Shown here piece after piece: positions 20,777 through 32,536 of a DNA stretch of 64,000 nt. Position 1 is the stretch's first letter. The number at the start of each line of letters is the position of its first letter. Under the pieces are notes generated by a model. The model did no database searches. It was given only the letters and a program-made list of their open reading frames with translations, and was not told the origin of the DNA. The DNA comes from Hysterangium stoloniferum (lineage: Eukaryota > Basidiomycota > Agaricomycetes > Hysterangiales > Hysterangiaceae), in NCBI GenBank assembly GCA_015178975.1, contig WHVD01000082.1, positions 248,001 through 312,000 of the forward strand, in the 5' to 3' direction. The translations under genes and the position numbers were made by a program.

Positions 20777-21339
20777 TGTTACGACCCATTCCTGGATGTT
20801 TCAATATCTGACTTCCGATCTTCCACTTTCGATATCCGATATCCGACTACGGAACATCATAGTTACCGTATCATCCGCGTTCTTCGTTTGTTCCGCATTT
20901 GGTAATTTGTCCGTTGACAAGTATTCACTCGTTTGTTGTTGTATTCCCGTCTCGGAATATTGTCTTCCTAATATGTCTTATTGTATTTCCGTTTTAAGAA
21001 TACTTCCGTTTCCGTCTTATTATGGTCTCAGTTTGTAGTACAATAACGAGTAGACTTATATTAGTTTCCGCAAATTTGTACTTTACTTTAGATCTGATAT
21101 CGACTTAGTTTCTTATTCCTCCTCCCGTCTTTCTGTACGCTCGATATTCGGAACTCTTCGGAACTCTGAATATCCATATCTTCCGTCGTTAGTTCACTTC
21201 CAAAATTAAGGACATTGAGCGTTTGCGTAGAGGTGCAGCACATAAGCTGAAGCCGACGTCCTGACCCTATCCACGAGTTTCCGACTTCCCGGTGACTTCC
21301 CGATAGTTCCGGAATAAGTTCCCGACACGGCACTTAACA
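20777..21339 (+). repeat. 3' LTR of chromovirus A
   Basis: 563 bp, TGTTACGACC to CACTTAACA, preceded by a G-rich polypurine tract. It matches the 5' LTR almost base for base from about 20850 on. The first 70 bp differ (several C/T changes and an extra GATATCCGATATCC block). Confidence 0.9.
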
Positions 21340-21684
21340 CCGCCCCGCAGCATAGCAAGGGTTTCTAAGCTTGTCATATAAGTTAATTCACATCAGTGGG
21401 TCTGTGGGCACTGCTTAGTCACTAATTGGTCAGCATTAGGTCAGCATCTGCGAGCGAAGCGAGCCTTGGCTTTCCCACACCCACAATCACACACGTTGTC
21501 ACATGTTGCCAGGCATGACACGCCATTCAATGCGCATTCATGACATAATGTGCTCGGTTGCTGACGCCATTCATGTGCTTCATTCCATGCACGACGTGCC
21601 ACCTCACTCACGTTGTGTGACCGGGCGCATTACGTCACAGATGTGCACCCCACATGCACACGAATGGGCGCATTGCATTTGCAC

Positions 21685-21830
21685 CACCTCACTCAGGTCA
21701 TGTCACCTTGCCCACATCACGCCACTTTGCCCACGTCATGCCGCCTCACCCATGTCACGCCATCTCACTCACGTTGCACCGCTTTGCCCACATCGTGCCA
21801 TCTCACTCACATCGCTAATCTCAATTGTAT
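21685..21830. repeat. Minisatellite of about 20 bp (CACGCCATCTCACTCACGTT-like)
   Basis: About seven degenerate units such as CACGTCATGCCGCCTCACC and CACGCCATCTCACTCACG run in tandem. Related wording appears from 21500 and again at 21880-21930. The open frames here are compositional. The 340 bp between the 3' LTR and this array contain nothing else I can identify. Confidence 0.65.
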
Positions 21831-22099
21831 TGGAGAAAGAATAAATGGAATTTTATTACCACTCCCTCACTCACTCCCTCACCTTGCGTGACCGGGTGCA
21901 TTATGTCACAAACACGGACTCACGCACCACCTCACTCGCATCCTAGATTTCCCACGGTGCCTCAGGTTTCCCACGAAATTTTAAAACTCCATCACTGCTG
22001 CCACACTGTCAGGCCATCCAATCACCACACCTACATCTTCTGTTCCAAGCTCTCTAAAAATACCCTCTCACCAGTGCTTCTATAGGACAATCAGGAGCT

Positions 22100-23110
22100 A
22101 TCATATTAACACTTCTCTGAGCCTTTTAATTGGCCCATTGGCTTTGAGGTATGTGTCAGCAAATTGTCTCTTTTTCAATCTTAACTGATTTACTTCTTAT
22201 AAACCTTTGTTCTTTTTTATTAGTTTTGTTAAAGTAGATCAGGGAGGTGAAGTTTTGAAGATTTGATTGACTTTCCTGGACATTCCAGTGAGTTATTTGT
22301 TAATCTTCGCTTTTTTAAAAAATTTTAATACATTTGTACCCTTTTTGGCCCAGTTCAGGGCTTGAATATATCCTCATAACATCCAAGGCTTTTTTAGGTA
22401 GGTTTTATGTTATTTTGATCATGTTTTTGATTTTCTTTATATTTTTTTGTATATAAACTTTGCATTTTTAATGTTTTTTTAATATTCGTTCAGGAAACCA
22501 TTTGATCTTTTGATTAGTATTTCATCTCAAAGCTTCTTCAAAACATCCAGGACAATTTCAGGTGAGTTTTAGATGATTCTATTTTACAGGGATTTCTTAT
22601 TTCTTTGATAGTCTTTTCCTCTCACAACATCCTTCCAATATGCAAGACATTTTCAATTATCAAGTGAGTTGTGAATTCCCTTATATATGATGGTATTCTA
22701 AATACATCTTCTTTTCACTTTTCTTTAGGATTTTTTACTCACTGCAGGTATGTAAGACATGATACAAGTACCATTTAATCTTTCTGATGCTTTTGGACTA
22801 GACTAGGAACATCAGCATATTGCAAGTGAGTGTTTAAATGATATCTTCATATTTTAGCATGTTTTTTGATTTTTTTTGAGTATTTCAGATTCTTTTGACT
22901 TTGTTCACATCAATTAACTCCAGGATAGTTGGAGTTCCTCAAATGCAATTCAGAAGGCATTTTATAAGGGTATGTTTACAATCTTTTCTATGGTTACTTG
23001 GTATTGACTGAACATTGTCAGGTTTCACTTTTTTGCTTATTGGTAGCTTGCATAGTAATGTAAGTCTATCTTATTTTTCATTCAATGCCTAATCTATCCA
23101 CCATTTTAGG
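22100..23110 (+). other. AT-rich leader with serial splice-donor-like sites, upstream of Helitron ORF
   Basis: About 1 kb of T-rich DNA without a useful open frame. At least five GTRAG-like donors or TGAGT blocks occur about 100 bp apart (near 22290, 22398, 22561, 22664, 22746, 22827), often after short matching segments such as ACATCCAGGACAATTTCAG and ATGCAAGACATTTTCAATTA. An acceptor-like TTTTAG at 23104-23109 precedes the first Helitron coding segment. This may be a 5' leader with several small introns or a degenerate tandem repeat. Confidence 0.4.
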
Positions 23111-24417
23111 GATTTACCTTCTGAACCTTCTACACCTGAATGCAATCAGCAGAATGTATGTGCTCAGGACCATCAGCAGTGTTTGGTAATGACCCCACAC
23201 ACTGAGCGTCGCCGCCTGAGGCATGATGGTGTTTCTCAGCAGCATGCTATTTCTGCTCCTGTACCATTTCTCTTAGCCCCTCCTGCCAATCCATTTGCTA
23301 TTGCTGGATCATCACGTAATATAGATGGTCCAGCTCTTACTCCTGGCACTGTTGTAGCTAATATATGTGCACAATTGGCAGATGGACCACAGCTTGCATC
23401 ATCATCTACTGCATTACAGCATCCTGTTGCAGTGGGCAGGAGAGCAGTGAGAGACTTATTTGATCAGGCTGCTAGGGTCCCTGCACCTCTTCCTCTTAAT
23501 AATAGATGGTTACAGGGAAGAAATGTAGCTCCACCTCTCTCTGAATTGCCACTTCATATTGGCAGAAGAGCAGTCACTGCTTTACAAGTTCAGGCAGCTG
23601 CCCTTCCATTACAACAGGTACCCTCCCAGAATCCTCAGATTATTCCTGCTCTTCCTATCTTCCCTTTAGATCATGTTTCTATTCCTCCTATTGTTCCTGT
23701 ACCAATGGATGAGGATGCATTACCATTACCACATATTCCTGAACCTGCTGAACCTGTTCCACCACCTCCTGGACCCCCTGGGCCACTCCCCCTGGCCAGG
23801 TGCCCAATTGATGAGGATAATCCACAGCTGCAGCCACATTATCTGGGAACAATGACTGTATTGTGTTCAAAATGCAATGCATTACATTGGATGGCAGAGC
23901 GTCTTCAGCATTCCTCTAATAACAATCCTCTTTTTGGAAGTTGTTGGCTATCTGGAAAGATCAGATTACCTATACTTGAAGATGTCCCTCAACCATTACA
24001 TCATCTACTAGAGAATCCTGAGGATGCTGATTCTAAAGAGTTTCATAAAAATATCCGGGCATATAATTCTGCTTTAGCATTTACTTCCCTGGGTGCTACA
24101 ATGGACAGGTCATTGCTTGATGGGGAACGTGGTCCTTATGTCTTTAAACTCCATGGGGAACTTAGACATAATCATGGTGCTCTGATTCCTAATGAGGGTC
24201 AGATTACTTCCTATGCTCAGCTCTACTTTTATGAAGCAGACACTGCATTAGAGCATAGGTATGCATGTAACCAGGACAAAAGAATCAATGCTACAACCCT
24301 TTCTGGATTACAGGATATGATGTTAGAATTTAATCCTTTTGTTCACATCTATAAACAAGCTATGACACGTCTGAGAGACCAACCAATCACTCCTCAGCTC
24401 CAGGTCAGGCTGACATA
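23111..24417 (+). pseudogene. Helitron protein, N-terminal part
   Basis: The frame opens after the acceptor at 23109 and includes an ATG at 23189 (TPHTERRRLRHDGVSQQHAI). A Pro/Ala-rich disordered region is followed by a Cys/His zinc-binding segment (VLCSKCNALHWMAERL, then FGSCWLSGKIRLP). The Helitron-like N domain begins next (FKLHGELRHNHGALIPNEGQ, AQLYFYEADTALEHRYACNQ, LQDMMLEFNPFVHIYKQAM). It is intact up to the Tc1 insertion at 24418. Residues read into the Tc1 terminal repeat after QVRLTY are not part of the protein. Confidence 0.85.
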
Positions 24418-26018
24418 CAGTATGCAACAAAACCCTTACAATGTTTTGCACTTTTTGAAAGACATGGCTATTCCTCCAGAAATAAATTCTGTAAATTGCT
24501 GAAAATATTATGTAATATACTTCAACATCATACCTTCCAGAAATGCACAGCCACAAGGCACCATGTCCTTATTTGGTAAGTCCACATCACACACAAACCA
24601 ATAGCTCATTGTAAGGATTTTGTTGCACACTATTTTGAAACTATTATTACAAGAAATTAGTATTTAGTATGGCCCCTCTTTGCTCTAATCACTGCTGCAA
24701 GTCTTCTAGGCATACTCTCAATAAGCTTCTGACACTCCTCCTTTGGAATCTCTTCCCACACCTTCTGCACCCTCTCCCACAGTTCATGAACACTATTTGC
24801 AGGCTGTTCATACTCCCCCAGCTTCTTTTTGACATCATTCCACAGATGTTCAATAGGATTCATGTCAGGAGATTGTGCAGGCCACTTGAGGATTGTAACA
24901 TCATGGTCAGTGAACCATTTCTGGGCCTTTTTACTGGTGTGTTTGGGGTCATTGTCTTGTTGAAACACAATGTCAGCCACTGTTTTGTTGTAATATTTGA
25001 GGGTTTGCTGGAGTTCATCATCCAGGATCTCCACATAAAGCTCAGCATCCATCCTCCCATCAATTTTGGTTGCAAACCCAACCCCATCCCAGCCCATGCA
25101 TCCCCACATCATCAGGTTTCCTCCACCAAACTTGACTGTTCCCTCTACTAACCTATCATTTAACCCCTCACCCACATTTTTCCACACATATTTCCTTCCA
25201 TCTGATCCCAGCCTATTAATCTTAGTCTCATCAGACTATATGACCCTCTTCCAGTCCTCCAGGGTCCATTCCAAATGCCTTTCTGCAAATTCCAATCGAG
25301 ATTTCTGATGATGAGGTTTGAGAAGTGGCCTTTTTCTCTTTACCACAGCCCTCATGCCTATGGTTTTGAGGTGGTGATGCTCTGTTTGTGAAGTAATAGG
25401 AGTGTTGATGATGTCTATAAGTTTCTTGGTTGCCTGTGTGGCATTATCAACCTTCCCCATGCAAATTATTCTTCTAGCATAGGCAATATTGGCTGTGGTA
25501 AGCTTTGTAGGATGGCCACCAGAGCATTTGGGGAGGTCAGGGTGATGCTCAGAGTGAATACGACTGATGGTGGCACTGCTGAGATGAGTTTGGTAACATA
25601 TTTGAGCTCCAGAAATGCCAGAGTCAAGTAGAGTAAGAACATGTTGGATTTGGCTGGAGGAGAGCTTTTTCATTGTGAGTAGGGTGATTGTGGGATTCCA
25701 ACTGGTTGCTTTCATCTTATATACATTGAGGAAGAGTGGTCACATGACTTTGTTGAACTTTATAAACAAAATCATCTGACTAGGACCCATTTTGAACTTT
25801 CAAAATGTGTGCAACAAAACCCTTACAATGAGCTATTGGTTTGTGTGTGATGTGGACTTACCAAATAAGGATGTGGTCCTTGTGGCTGTACATTTCTGGA
25901 AGGTATGATGTTGAAGTATATTACATAATATTTTCAGCATTTTACAGAATTTATTTCTGGAGGAATAGCCATGTCTTTCAAAAAGTACAAAACATTGTAA
26001 GGGTTTTGTTGCCTACTG
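24418..26018 (-). mobile_element. Tc1/mariner element A with long terminal inverted repeats
   Basis: Length 1601 bp, flanked by TA at 24416-24417 and 26019-26020. It is inserted in the Helitron gene, whose frame rejoins cleanly when the element and one TA are removed. Terminal repeats are about 220 bp (24418-24640 and 25797-26018), starting CAGTATGCAACAAAACCC. Each is bounded by oppositely oriented copies of CAACAAAACCCTTACAATG: 24425-24443 (+), 24607-24625 (-, one mismatch), 25812-25830 (+), 25993-26011 (-). The internal gene is on the minus strand and almost intact. Confidence 0.93.
24657..25715 (-). pseudogene. Tc1-type DD34E transposase, one stop codon
   Basis: About 350 residues. The N-terminal paired-type helix-turn-helix region is at residues 15-125 (SSSQIQHVLTLLDSGISGAQ, ATISRIH, GGHPTKLTTANIAYARRII). 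The catalytic triad is D in SDETKINRLGS, D in QQDNDPKHTS and E in MNPIEHLWND, with 34 residues between the last two. The C-terminus has PRRLAAVIRAKRGHTKY. The sole defect visible is a TAG in KRVI*SDETK, where Trp is usual (TGG-to-TAG). It cuts and pastes the element into TA sites. The start ATG at 25715 is likely, though one at 25670 (MKKLSSSQ) is also possible. Confidence 0.92.
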
Positions 26019-26020
26019 TA

Positions 26021-28584
26021 TAAAGCTCATACAGATCCAAGGTGATACAACATTCCAACAGGGGATGAGTTGGCAGTCATTCTCCCAAGGGATGGTACTT
26101 CTACTGATAGAAGAGACATTGTGCTTAATTATCAGGGTGGAGGATTTAGAAGAATCTTTGAAACTAATCCTTTGTATGCTCCACTCCATTATGTACTATT
26201 CTTTCCAAGAGGAGAGTGAGGCTGGAGCTGGGACATTCCCTATGCAAATGAACCACTCCCTGCTGAGATAGTCCCAGCCCCAGCAGCTATTGAGGAGATT
26301 GCTCCAGAGCCAGAAGTTCTTGAGCCAGCTCCTGAGGAGATAATACCTGACTTTCCAGAGGTAGTGATTCCTCAACCTGAAGTAGTTCCCCAAGTTGTAC
26401 CTCTCCCACCTGAACAAATAGATATTCCAGTTGATGATGCTATACCACCTCCTGAACCAGCTATGGAGCAGGATGAGGTGCAAGGAATTACTGAAGAACT
26501 TGAACCTGAACAAGTGACAGAGAATAGGCAGAAGAAAAAGCAGACAAAAGTCTCCCAGATAAAGTATTATGCTTATCGACTCTTTCAAAGAATTGGTGAA
26601 GCAACTACAATTCTGAGAGGTGGAAAACTGCTTCAGCAATACATTGTAGATGCATGGGCAGCAGCAGAGCAAAGCAGGCTATCATGGATAAGACACAATC
26701 AAGGCACTTTATGAGCTGAAATGTACCATCAGGTGGTTGATGCCTTCACAGTACAGGATAATAACCAGCAACCTGAGCCAAATGAAATTGGAAGTAGATT
26801 TATACTGCCAGCAACCTTTCAAGGTAGCAGTCAGGATATGATGGAAAATTTGCAAAATTCACTGGCTATATCATGCAAATATGGCAATGCAAGCATGTTT
26901 ATTACTATGACAGCCAACCCCAAATGGAGAGAAATAACTGAAGCACTTCTTCCAGGGCAAACTGCTGCAATCGCCCAGATATAGTGTCACGTGTTTTTGC
27001 ATTGAAAAAGGCATACTTGCTTCAGCTCATTATGAAGAAAAATTACCTTGGCAAAACAGTTGCCCGTGTCCATACCATTGAATTTCAGAAGTGTGGTCTC
27101 CCTCATATGCATTTGCTCATATGGTTTGAAGAGGGGGCAAAGCTTCGGACTCCTGCAGAAGTTGATTCTATGATATCTGCAGAGTTTCCAGATCAAGAGC
27201 AGGAACCCAGGCTTTACAAGTTGGTATCTGAGCTCATGACTCATGTATGTGGTGAAAAATGTATCAAAGATAACAAATGTACAAAGCATTTTCCCAAGCC
27301 CTTTCGTGAATCTACAAGTATAAATGAAGATGGCTATTCAAAGTACTGCCGTAGAAATGATGGCAGAAAACATAAAGTCAGAGGTCATGAGCTAGACAAT
27401 CGACATGTTGTCCCTTACTGTGCTGCCCTTCTTCTCATTCTGGAATGTCATGAGATGACTTTTAATGTTCACTCCATTAAATATATTCACAAGTATATAT
27501 ACAAAGGACATGATTGTACAACAATGGAGTTTGGAAAGAACAAGGATGAAATTCAACAATATATTGATGCCCGCTATGTCAGTGCACATGAAGCATTTTG
27601 GAGACTTTTGGAAAATGAGATACATACTCAAATTCCTGCTGTCATAGCCCTCCCTGTGCATTTAGAGAATCACCAGTCAGTTATCTTTGATGGCATGGAG
27701 GGTCCAGAAGAAGCTTTGGATGCTGCCCATCGTTCCAAGACTAAGTTGATGGCATACTTTGAGGCCAATTCTAACAATACAATAGGCCTTAATGGTAGAA
27801 CAGCCAATTCACTTCACTATGTTGATTTTCCAGAATTTTTTACATGGAATTCAAAAAACAGAAAATGGAATACAAGGAAAGGGGATTTGCCATTGGACGT
27901 ATTCATTTTCCAGGACCCTCAAGTGGCCCAAGGTTCTTCCCACGTACTTTACTCACAGTTGTCAAGGGGGCAACTTCTTTTGAAGATCTCAGGACCTATG
28001 AAGGACAGGTCTATCCTTCCTTCCAAGCAGCCTGCATGGCACGTGGTCTACTTGAAGATGATAAAGAATGGAAGTTGTGTCTTCAAGAGGCAAAGGCTAT
28101 GCAGACTGGATCTCAATTGAGGAGACTGTTTGCTACTATTCTCAGCCAATGCTTTCCTTCTGATCCAGCTGCACTCTGGCATGAATTCAAAGCAGACATT
28201 TGTGATGACTTGAAACACTTTCTTCAGACACATCTTAATGAGCCAAATCCATCTCCTGAGACAGTCCATGACTTTGGCCTCTTTAAGCTTGATGAAATTC
28301 TTCGTACAAGTGGGAAACCACTCTCAGAGTACCCTCATATGCCTCAATATACACAGCCATGGGAAAACAGAGTAGCAAATCGATTCATCAATGAACAGAG
28401 GGCTTATGACAAGGATACTGAGCAAATAAAAGCAAATATAAATATTGAAGAAAAGTTAAATGAGGGCCAAAGTGTTGCATACAATCAAATTATGGCTGTT
28501 GTCATTGCAAGACATGAAACTGGAGTAGATGGAAAGCTTTTCTTTTTAAATGGACCTGGAGGTACTGGAAAATCATTTGTTTGA
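26021..28584 (+). pseudogene. Helitron protein, Rep domain and start of helicase
   Basis: After the Tc1 insertion the same frame continues with the N domain (YNIPTGDELAVILPRDGTST, RRDIVLNYQGGGFRRIFETN). It passes TGA stops at 26043-26045 and 26217-26219, then an acidic Pro-rich insertion (26280-26500). The Rep region shows MFITMTANPKWREI, the HUH motif GLPHMHLLIWF at about 27095, and the two-tyrosine motif YIHKYIYKGHD at about 27485. Helicase motif I is NGPGGTGKSFV at about 28550. Further damage: TGA at 26712-26714, a frameshift near 26970, another near 27850, and TGA at 28582-28584. Rep nicks and joins DNA in rolling-circle transposition. Confidence 0.88.
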
Positions 28585-29838
28585 AATACTTTGGCACATG
28601 CCTGCAGAGGCAAAGGACTCATTGTACTCTGTGTTGCCTCCTCTGGCATCGCTTCACTTATTCTGAGTGGTGGGGATGTCTCACAGTATGTTTCAAATTC
28701 CCCTTGAGGTTGATGAGAAATCCATCTGTAGAATGAAGAAAGGCTCAGATAAGGCCAATCTAATGAAAGAGGTCAGCCTTATTATTTGGGATGAGGTTCC
28801 AATGCAGAATCACTTTGCCTGTGAAGTAGTAGATCGGAGCCTTAGAGATATCCTTAACAAGGATGTTCCTTTTGGAGGCATTACAGTAGCATGGGGTGGT
28901 GACTTTCAACAGACATTGCCTGTCATTCCTAAAGGTTCAAAAGAAGATATTATTGGTGCATGTATTTCATGGTATCACCTTTGGCACAATGTCAAGATTC
29001 TGTTTTTGACTGAGAATATGCGTGTAGATCCTACTGATCAAGAGAGTGCTGTTTTTGCTCAGTGACTTTTGGATATTGGACATGGAAAGGACATGCCTCT
29101 TGATCATATGTTTCAAGTCCCTGAACACATGCTATGTGGACCAACAGTGGATAATTTAGTCTCAACTATTTATCCAAACATACATAATCCTGAGGTTCTT
29201 ACTGATGAGTTTTTCTTGGAGCGGCCATTCTCTGTTGTCGAAATACAGATGTAGATCAAATCAATGACATGCTCTTTGAAAGATTTCCAGGGATTGGGCA
29301 GACCTACCACAGTGCAGACAGTGTCAAAGATGGAGCCAATGAGACATTATATCCTCCTGAGTACTTAACCTCAATCAACTTTGGAGGATTGTCACCAAGT
29401 AAATTGCATTTGAAACCTGGAGTGCCATTGATGCTTCTCTGAAACTTGGATCCAGGACAAGGACTCTGTAATGGAACAAGACTGCAGTTAATACAAATGA
29501 CTCACAGAGTACTTGAAGTAAAGATCATTACAGGACCTTCAGCAGGAGAGCTGGCATTCATTCCTCGAATAACAATTATTCCAACTACAAAACAAGTGCC
29601 ATTTGAACTGCATCGTCCGCAGTTTCCAGTCAGGCTAGCATTTTCTATGACTATCAATATGTCACAGGGTCAATCTTTAAAATTAGTTGGATTGGATCTG
29701 CGTAGTCCTGTGTTCTCACATGGACAGTTTTATGTTGGTGTTTCAAGAGGGACAAATTGGGGAAGAGTGAAAATCCTACTCCATGACACTGATATGACTG
29801 CAAATGTAGTGTTTAAGGATGTTATTATTGATCCATAA
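28585..29838 (+). pseudogene. Helitron protein, Pif1-like helicase part
   Basis: Visible motifs: VASSGIASL (Ia), EVSLIIWDEVPMQ (II), VAWGGDFQQTLPVI (III), FLTENMRV (IV), MTINMSQGQSLKLVGLDL (V) and FYVGVSRGTNWGRVKILL (VI). TGA stops at 29063-29065 and 29440-29442 fall at positions normally Arg in this family (LRNLDPGQG). There are frameshifts near 28665 and 29240. The protein ends at the stop at 29836-29838. The 190 bp after it are non-coding up to the terminal hairpins. Confidence 0.85.
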
Positions 29839-30232
29839 GTAAGTATTCAGTAACATTCCAAAAGGAGACTGACTTATGTTTTTTAGGTTCAGTGAATTTA
29901 CAAATGTGTATAATGTATATAATTCTGAATAATGTAAACTTTAATCACTTTAAAATAAGTCTCTGAATCAGAATAAGATATGGCTGTTGATGTATGTTTA
30001 AAGACATTATTATTGATCCACCAGGTCGCGAAGCGACCGAGTAAAGTTGTGGGGTGGTAGTGTGGTGGGGGCTTGACCCCCACGGGTCACAGCCTTGTAT
30101 GTTATCTATATGCCCTTAAAATATTATGGCATAAGCATTAGTATTTCCCACACTATAAATAAGATAATTATAAAATCACATTGGAAGGGTTTTGGTTTTG
30201 TCCCTGGTATAAAAGAACACAGATCAAACAAT

Positions 30233-30440
30233 CTAGTACTTGGTATAGCCTCCCTTGGCCTTCAAAACAGCCTCAACTCTTCTAGGCACACTCTCTATCA
30301 AGTTCTGACAGGTAGAGGCAGGGATCCTCTCCCACTCTGTTTGAACCCTCTCCCACAACTCATGGGGTGCCACTTCATACTCTCCCAGCCTCTTTTTGAG
30401 GTAATACCAGAGATGTTCTATTGGATTAAGGAGGTTGTCC
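30233..30440 (-). pseudogene. Tc1-type transposase of element E, C-terminal part
   Basis: Reads NPIEHLWYYLKKRLGEYE (catalytic Glu in PIE), HELWERVQTEWERIPASTC and PRRVEAVLKAKGGYTKY, the usual Tc1 C-terminus. The residues before NPIE come from the inserted sequence. Confidence 0.88.
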
Positions 30441-31075
30441 ATAATCATTATAATATCAGATGTTTATTGGTAAAATTTATATTTCTACAAAACTCCATCT
30501 TTAAATAGTGATATATCCTCTAAGACTATTATATTGTTAGCCACCAACCATAAGAAACAATTCTCCATATTATATCCTAAACAATTCAGAGTCAATTAAT
30601 AGAACCTATTGTATATGGTTTTCCAAGTTATATAAATACTTGCTAATACTTTTGTTGTTAATTTGTTTTTTAAAAGCTAAACTGTAGTTATTTCCTAGTA
30701 AAATATGTGAGATGTCATTGGAAATTTTTCATCCTATGGCCTTCTTTATTAAGTGAAACCACCCATATATTCTGGGTATGTTAAATCAAGTAGAAATCTG
30801 TTCAGATTGACAGATCCATTCTGAAGTAATACATATGTATTTAGAGGTGCCAATGATATACATATGCATGGAATGGACTATCTAAAGGTATCTATTTTTT
30901 AAAAGTATTAGTGTTTCAAACTACTAATTTTTATATTGTCTACTCGTGTCCAGAAAGATTCTTTAGTTTGTAATGTACAAGAGAGTTTAATACTTCTCAA
31001 AAAATTTTAAAAACCAAATTACATCCCAGATGTTTAAATGACCTTTTTTAGAGTATATTAGAATTTGGTATACTT
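30430..31075. repeat. AT-rich dispersed repeat inserted in Tc1 transposase genes
   Basis: The first 220 bp (AGGTTGTCCATAATCATTAT onward) recur nearly unchanged at 48966-49185, where they also abut a Tc1 transposase gene. Two independent junctions with transposase coding sequence suggest a dispersed element or a shared ancestral insertion. No ORF, LTR-like ends or clear terminal repeat were seen. A direct TA duplication could not be confirmed. Confidence 0.55.
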
Positions 31076-31918
31076 AATAGTTTTCAGATATCCTCCTAAG
31101 GTCAGCAGACTGAGGTAGCTGTACCATGACCACAAATCCATTGTCTTCAAACCAATTGGTGGCCTTCTTGCTCTTGTGTTTGGGGTCATTGTCTTGCTGA
31201 AAGACCACATCTTCTGTATTCTTGCCATAATACTCCATGGTTGCTTGAAGTTCATCTTCCAGAATGCTAACATAAAGGTCAGCATCCATCCTTCCAGCAA
31301 TCTTGGTGGAATATCCTGGTCCTTCCCTTAACATACAGCCCCACAACATCAAATTTCCTCCTCCAAGCTTGACTGTACCCTCAACCAGCCTATCACTGAG
31401 CTTCTCTCCTGCCCTTTTTCACACCCACTTCCTCCCATCTGACCCCAAATGATTGATTTTTTTCTCATCTGACAAAACAACCCTCTTCCAATCATCCACA
31501 GTCCAGTCCTTGTGTGCCAGAGTAAAGTCCATCCTTGCCTTCCTATGCCTCTTAGTGAGTAAAGGCCTTTTTTCTTCACCACAGCCCTCATTTCAGCCTT
31601 TGTGAGTGTTTTATGAACAGTCTTCACTGAAATGGACTCTCCAATCATATTTTGAAGGATTTTGGTGATCTCAGTGGCATGTTCTGCCTTCTGAGAAGTG
31701 ATTTGTTTGATGGAATAATGAATATCTGAGGGAGAAAGCTTGCATGGATGGCCACCAGGTGCTTTGGCAAGTGATGGGCAATGGATAAAGTGAATTCTGG
31801 ATATAGTAGACAGACCTCTACCAGTGATTGCAGAGATCTGAGGAGCAGACTTTGTTAAATTTGATGATGAAACACACCTTTTTATAGGGGGAGTCCACCA
31901 ATTATTGCAACTTTTCAT
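31076..31918 (-). pseudogene. Tc1-type transposase of element E, N-terminal and central part
   Basis: The helix-turn-helix part contains TGRGLSTISRIHFIHCPS and GGHPCKLSPSDIHYSIKQIT. The central part contains MMLWGCMLREGPGYSTKIAG, MDADLYVSILEDELQATM and the second Asp in DVVFQQDNDPKHKSKK. Frameshifts occur near 31560 and 31350. The coding sequence stops at about 31078, where the inserted sequence begins. It resumes at 30440. Confidence 0.85.
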
Positions 31919-32536
31919 ATGAAGATGCTAATTGTGGACCATGCTTTTGGAGGTTAATGTGTGTCAGAACCACTATACACCTCCCAGAGCATCCAACCTA
32001 TATTGTCAGGAGGTGCTACACTAACAGACACAAGATATTGAGAAACAAATACTTTTATTACAAGCTTATTAAACCCTTGTATATTGTGTATTGCAATAGA
32101 GTCAACTCATACTATTTTTAATAGACTTGCCCTTATTGAGCAAAGTGAGAATGTGGCTAACTTGAGCAGGAGTAAGAGCTTTCATGGTGTAGAATGTTGA
32201 GTTGTGGGGATGTTGTTGAACTAGAAAGTGAGCAGCTATATATATGTCTAATTTTGATAGGTCACATGATTAAACAAAACCTTATTTGCAGACAATCAAT
32301 AAGGTTTTGTGCCAATCATGTGACTGGGACAAAACCCTTCCAATGTGATTTTGTTATTATTTTATTTATAGCATGGGAAATACTATGCTTATGTCATAAT
32401 ATGTTAAGGGCATATAGATAACATATAAACCTAACCAACCACCAAATTTCAGGTCTGTATTTACAGTGGTTCTTGAGTTATTCAAGAATCTTTGTACAAC
32501 TGGAAGGGTTTTGTCCCTCACTGTATACATGCAGAA

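Larger units (their letters stand above)
13869..21339 (+). mobile_element. Chromovirus element A (Ty3/gypsy with chromodomain and antisense gene)
   Basis: Length 7471 bp. LTRs at 13869-14423 and 20777-21339 are almost identical apart from their first 70 bp, where point changes and a small indel occur. Order: 5' LTR, PBS, gag, pol (protease, RT, RNase H, integrase, chromodomain), antisense spliced ORF, polypurine tract (GGGGGGTAC at 20769-20776), 3' LTR. No matching 5-bp target duplication is seen (GATAC on the left, CCGCC on the right), and the gypsy fragment on its left does not resume on its right. It may therefore be a recombination product of two copies. Pol contains several one-base indels, so this copy is probably inactive. 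Confidence 0.92.
23110..30090 (+). mobile_element. Helitron (Rep-helicase), interrupted by a Tc1 element
   Basis: The coding order is an N-terminal zinc-finger region, the Helitron-like N domain, HUH Rep, and a Pif1-type SF1 helicase, all on the plus strand. The Tc1 element at 24418-26018 splits it. The reading frame resumes exactly after the duplicated TA. Two hairpins lie at the far end: GGTCGC-GAA-GCGACC at 30024-30038 and GTGGGGG-5 nt-CCCCCAC at 30065-30083. Either could be the Helitron 3' terminal hairpin, but no clear CTRR end was found. The 5' TC end was not located either. Confidence 0.85.
30098..32523 (-). mobile_element. Tc1/mariner element E, decayed, with internal insertion
   Basis: The right end reads TGGAAGGGTTTTGTCCC (32501-32517) then TCACTG, followed by TA at 32524-32525. 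The inner copy GGGACAAAACCCTTCCA is at 32326-32342. The left arm is similar only from 30098 (TATGTTATCTATATGCCC, matching the reverse of 32417-32425 and inward). The outer 95 bp of the left terminal repeat are missing, replaced by the Helitron end. Transposase pieces lie on the minus strand at 31918-31076 and 30448-30233, separated by a 640-bp AT-rich insertion. Confidence 0.75.

Noticed and set aside
24323..24556. Minus-strand frame at the left end of Tc1-A
   Set aside because: Lies across the junction between Helitron gene and Tc1 terminal repeat; shadow only.
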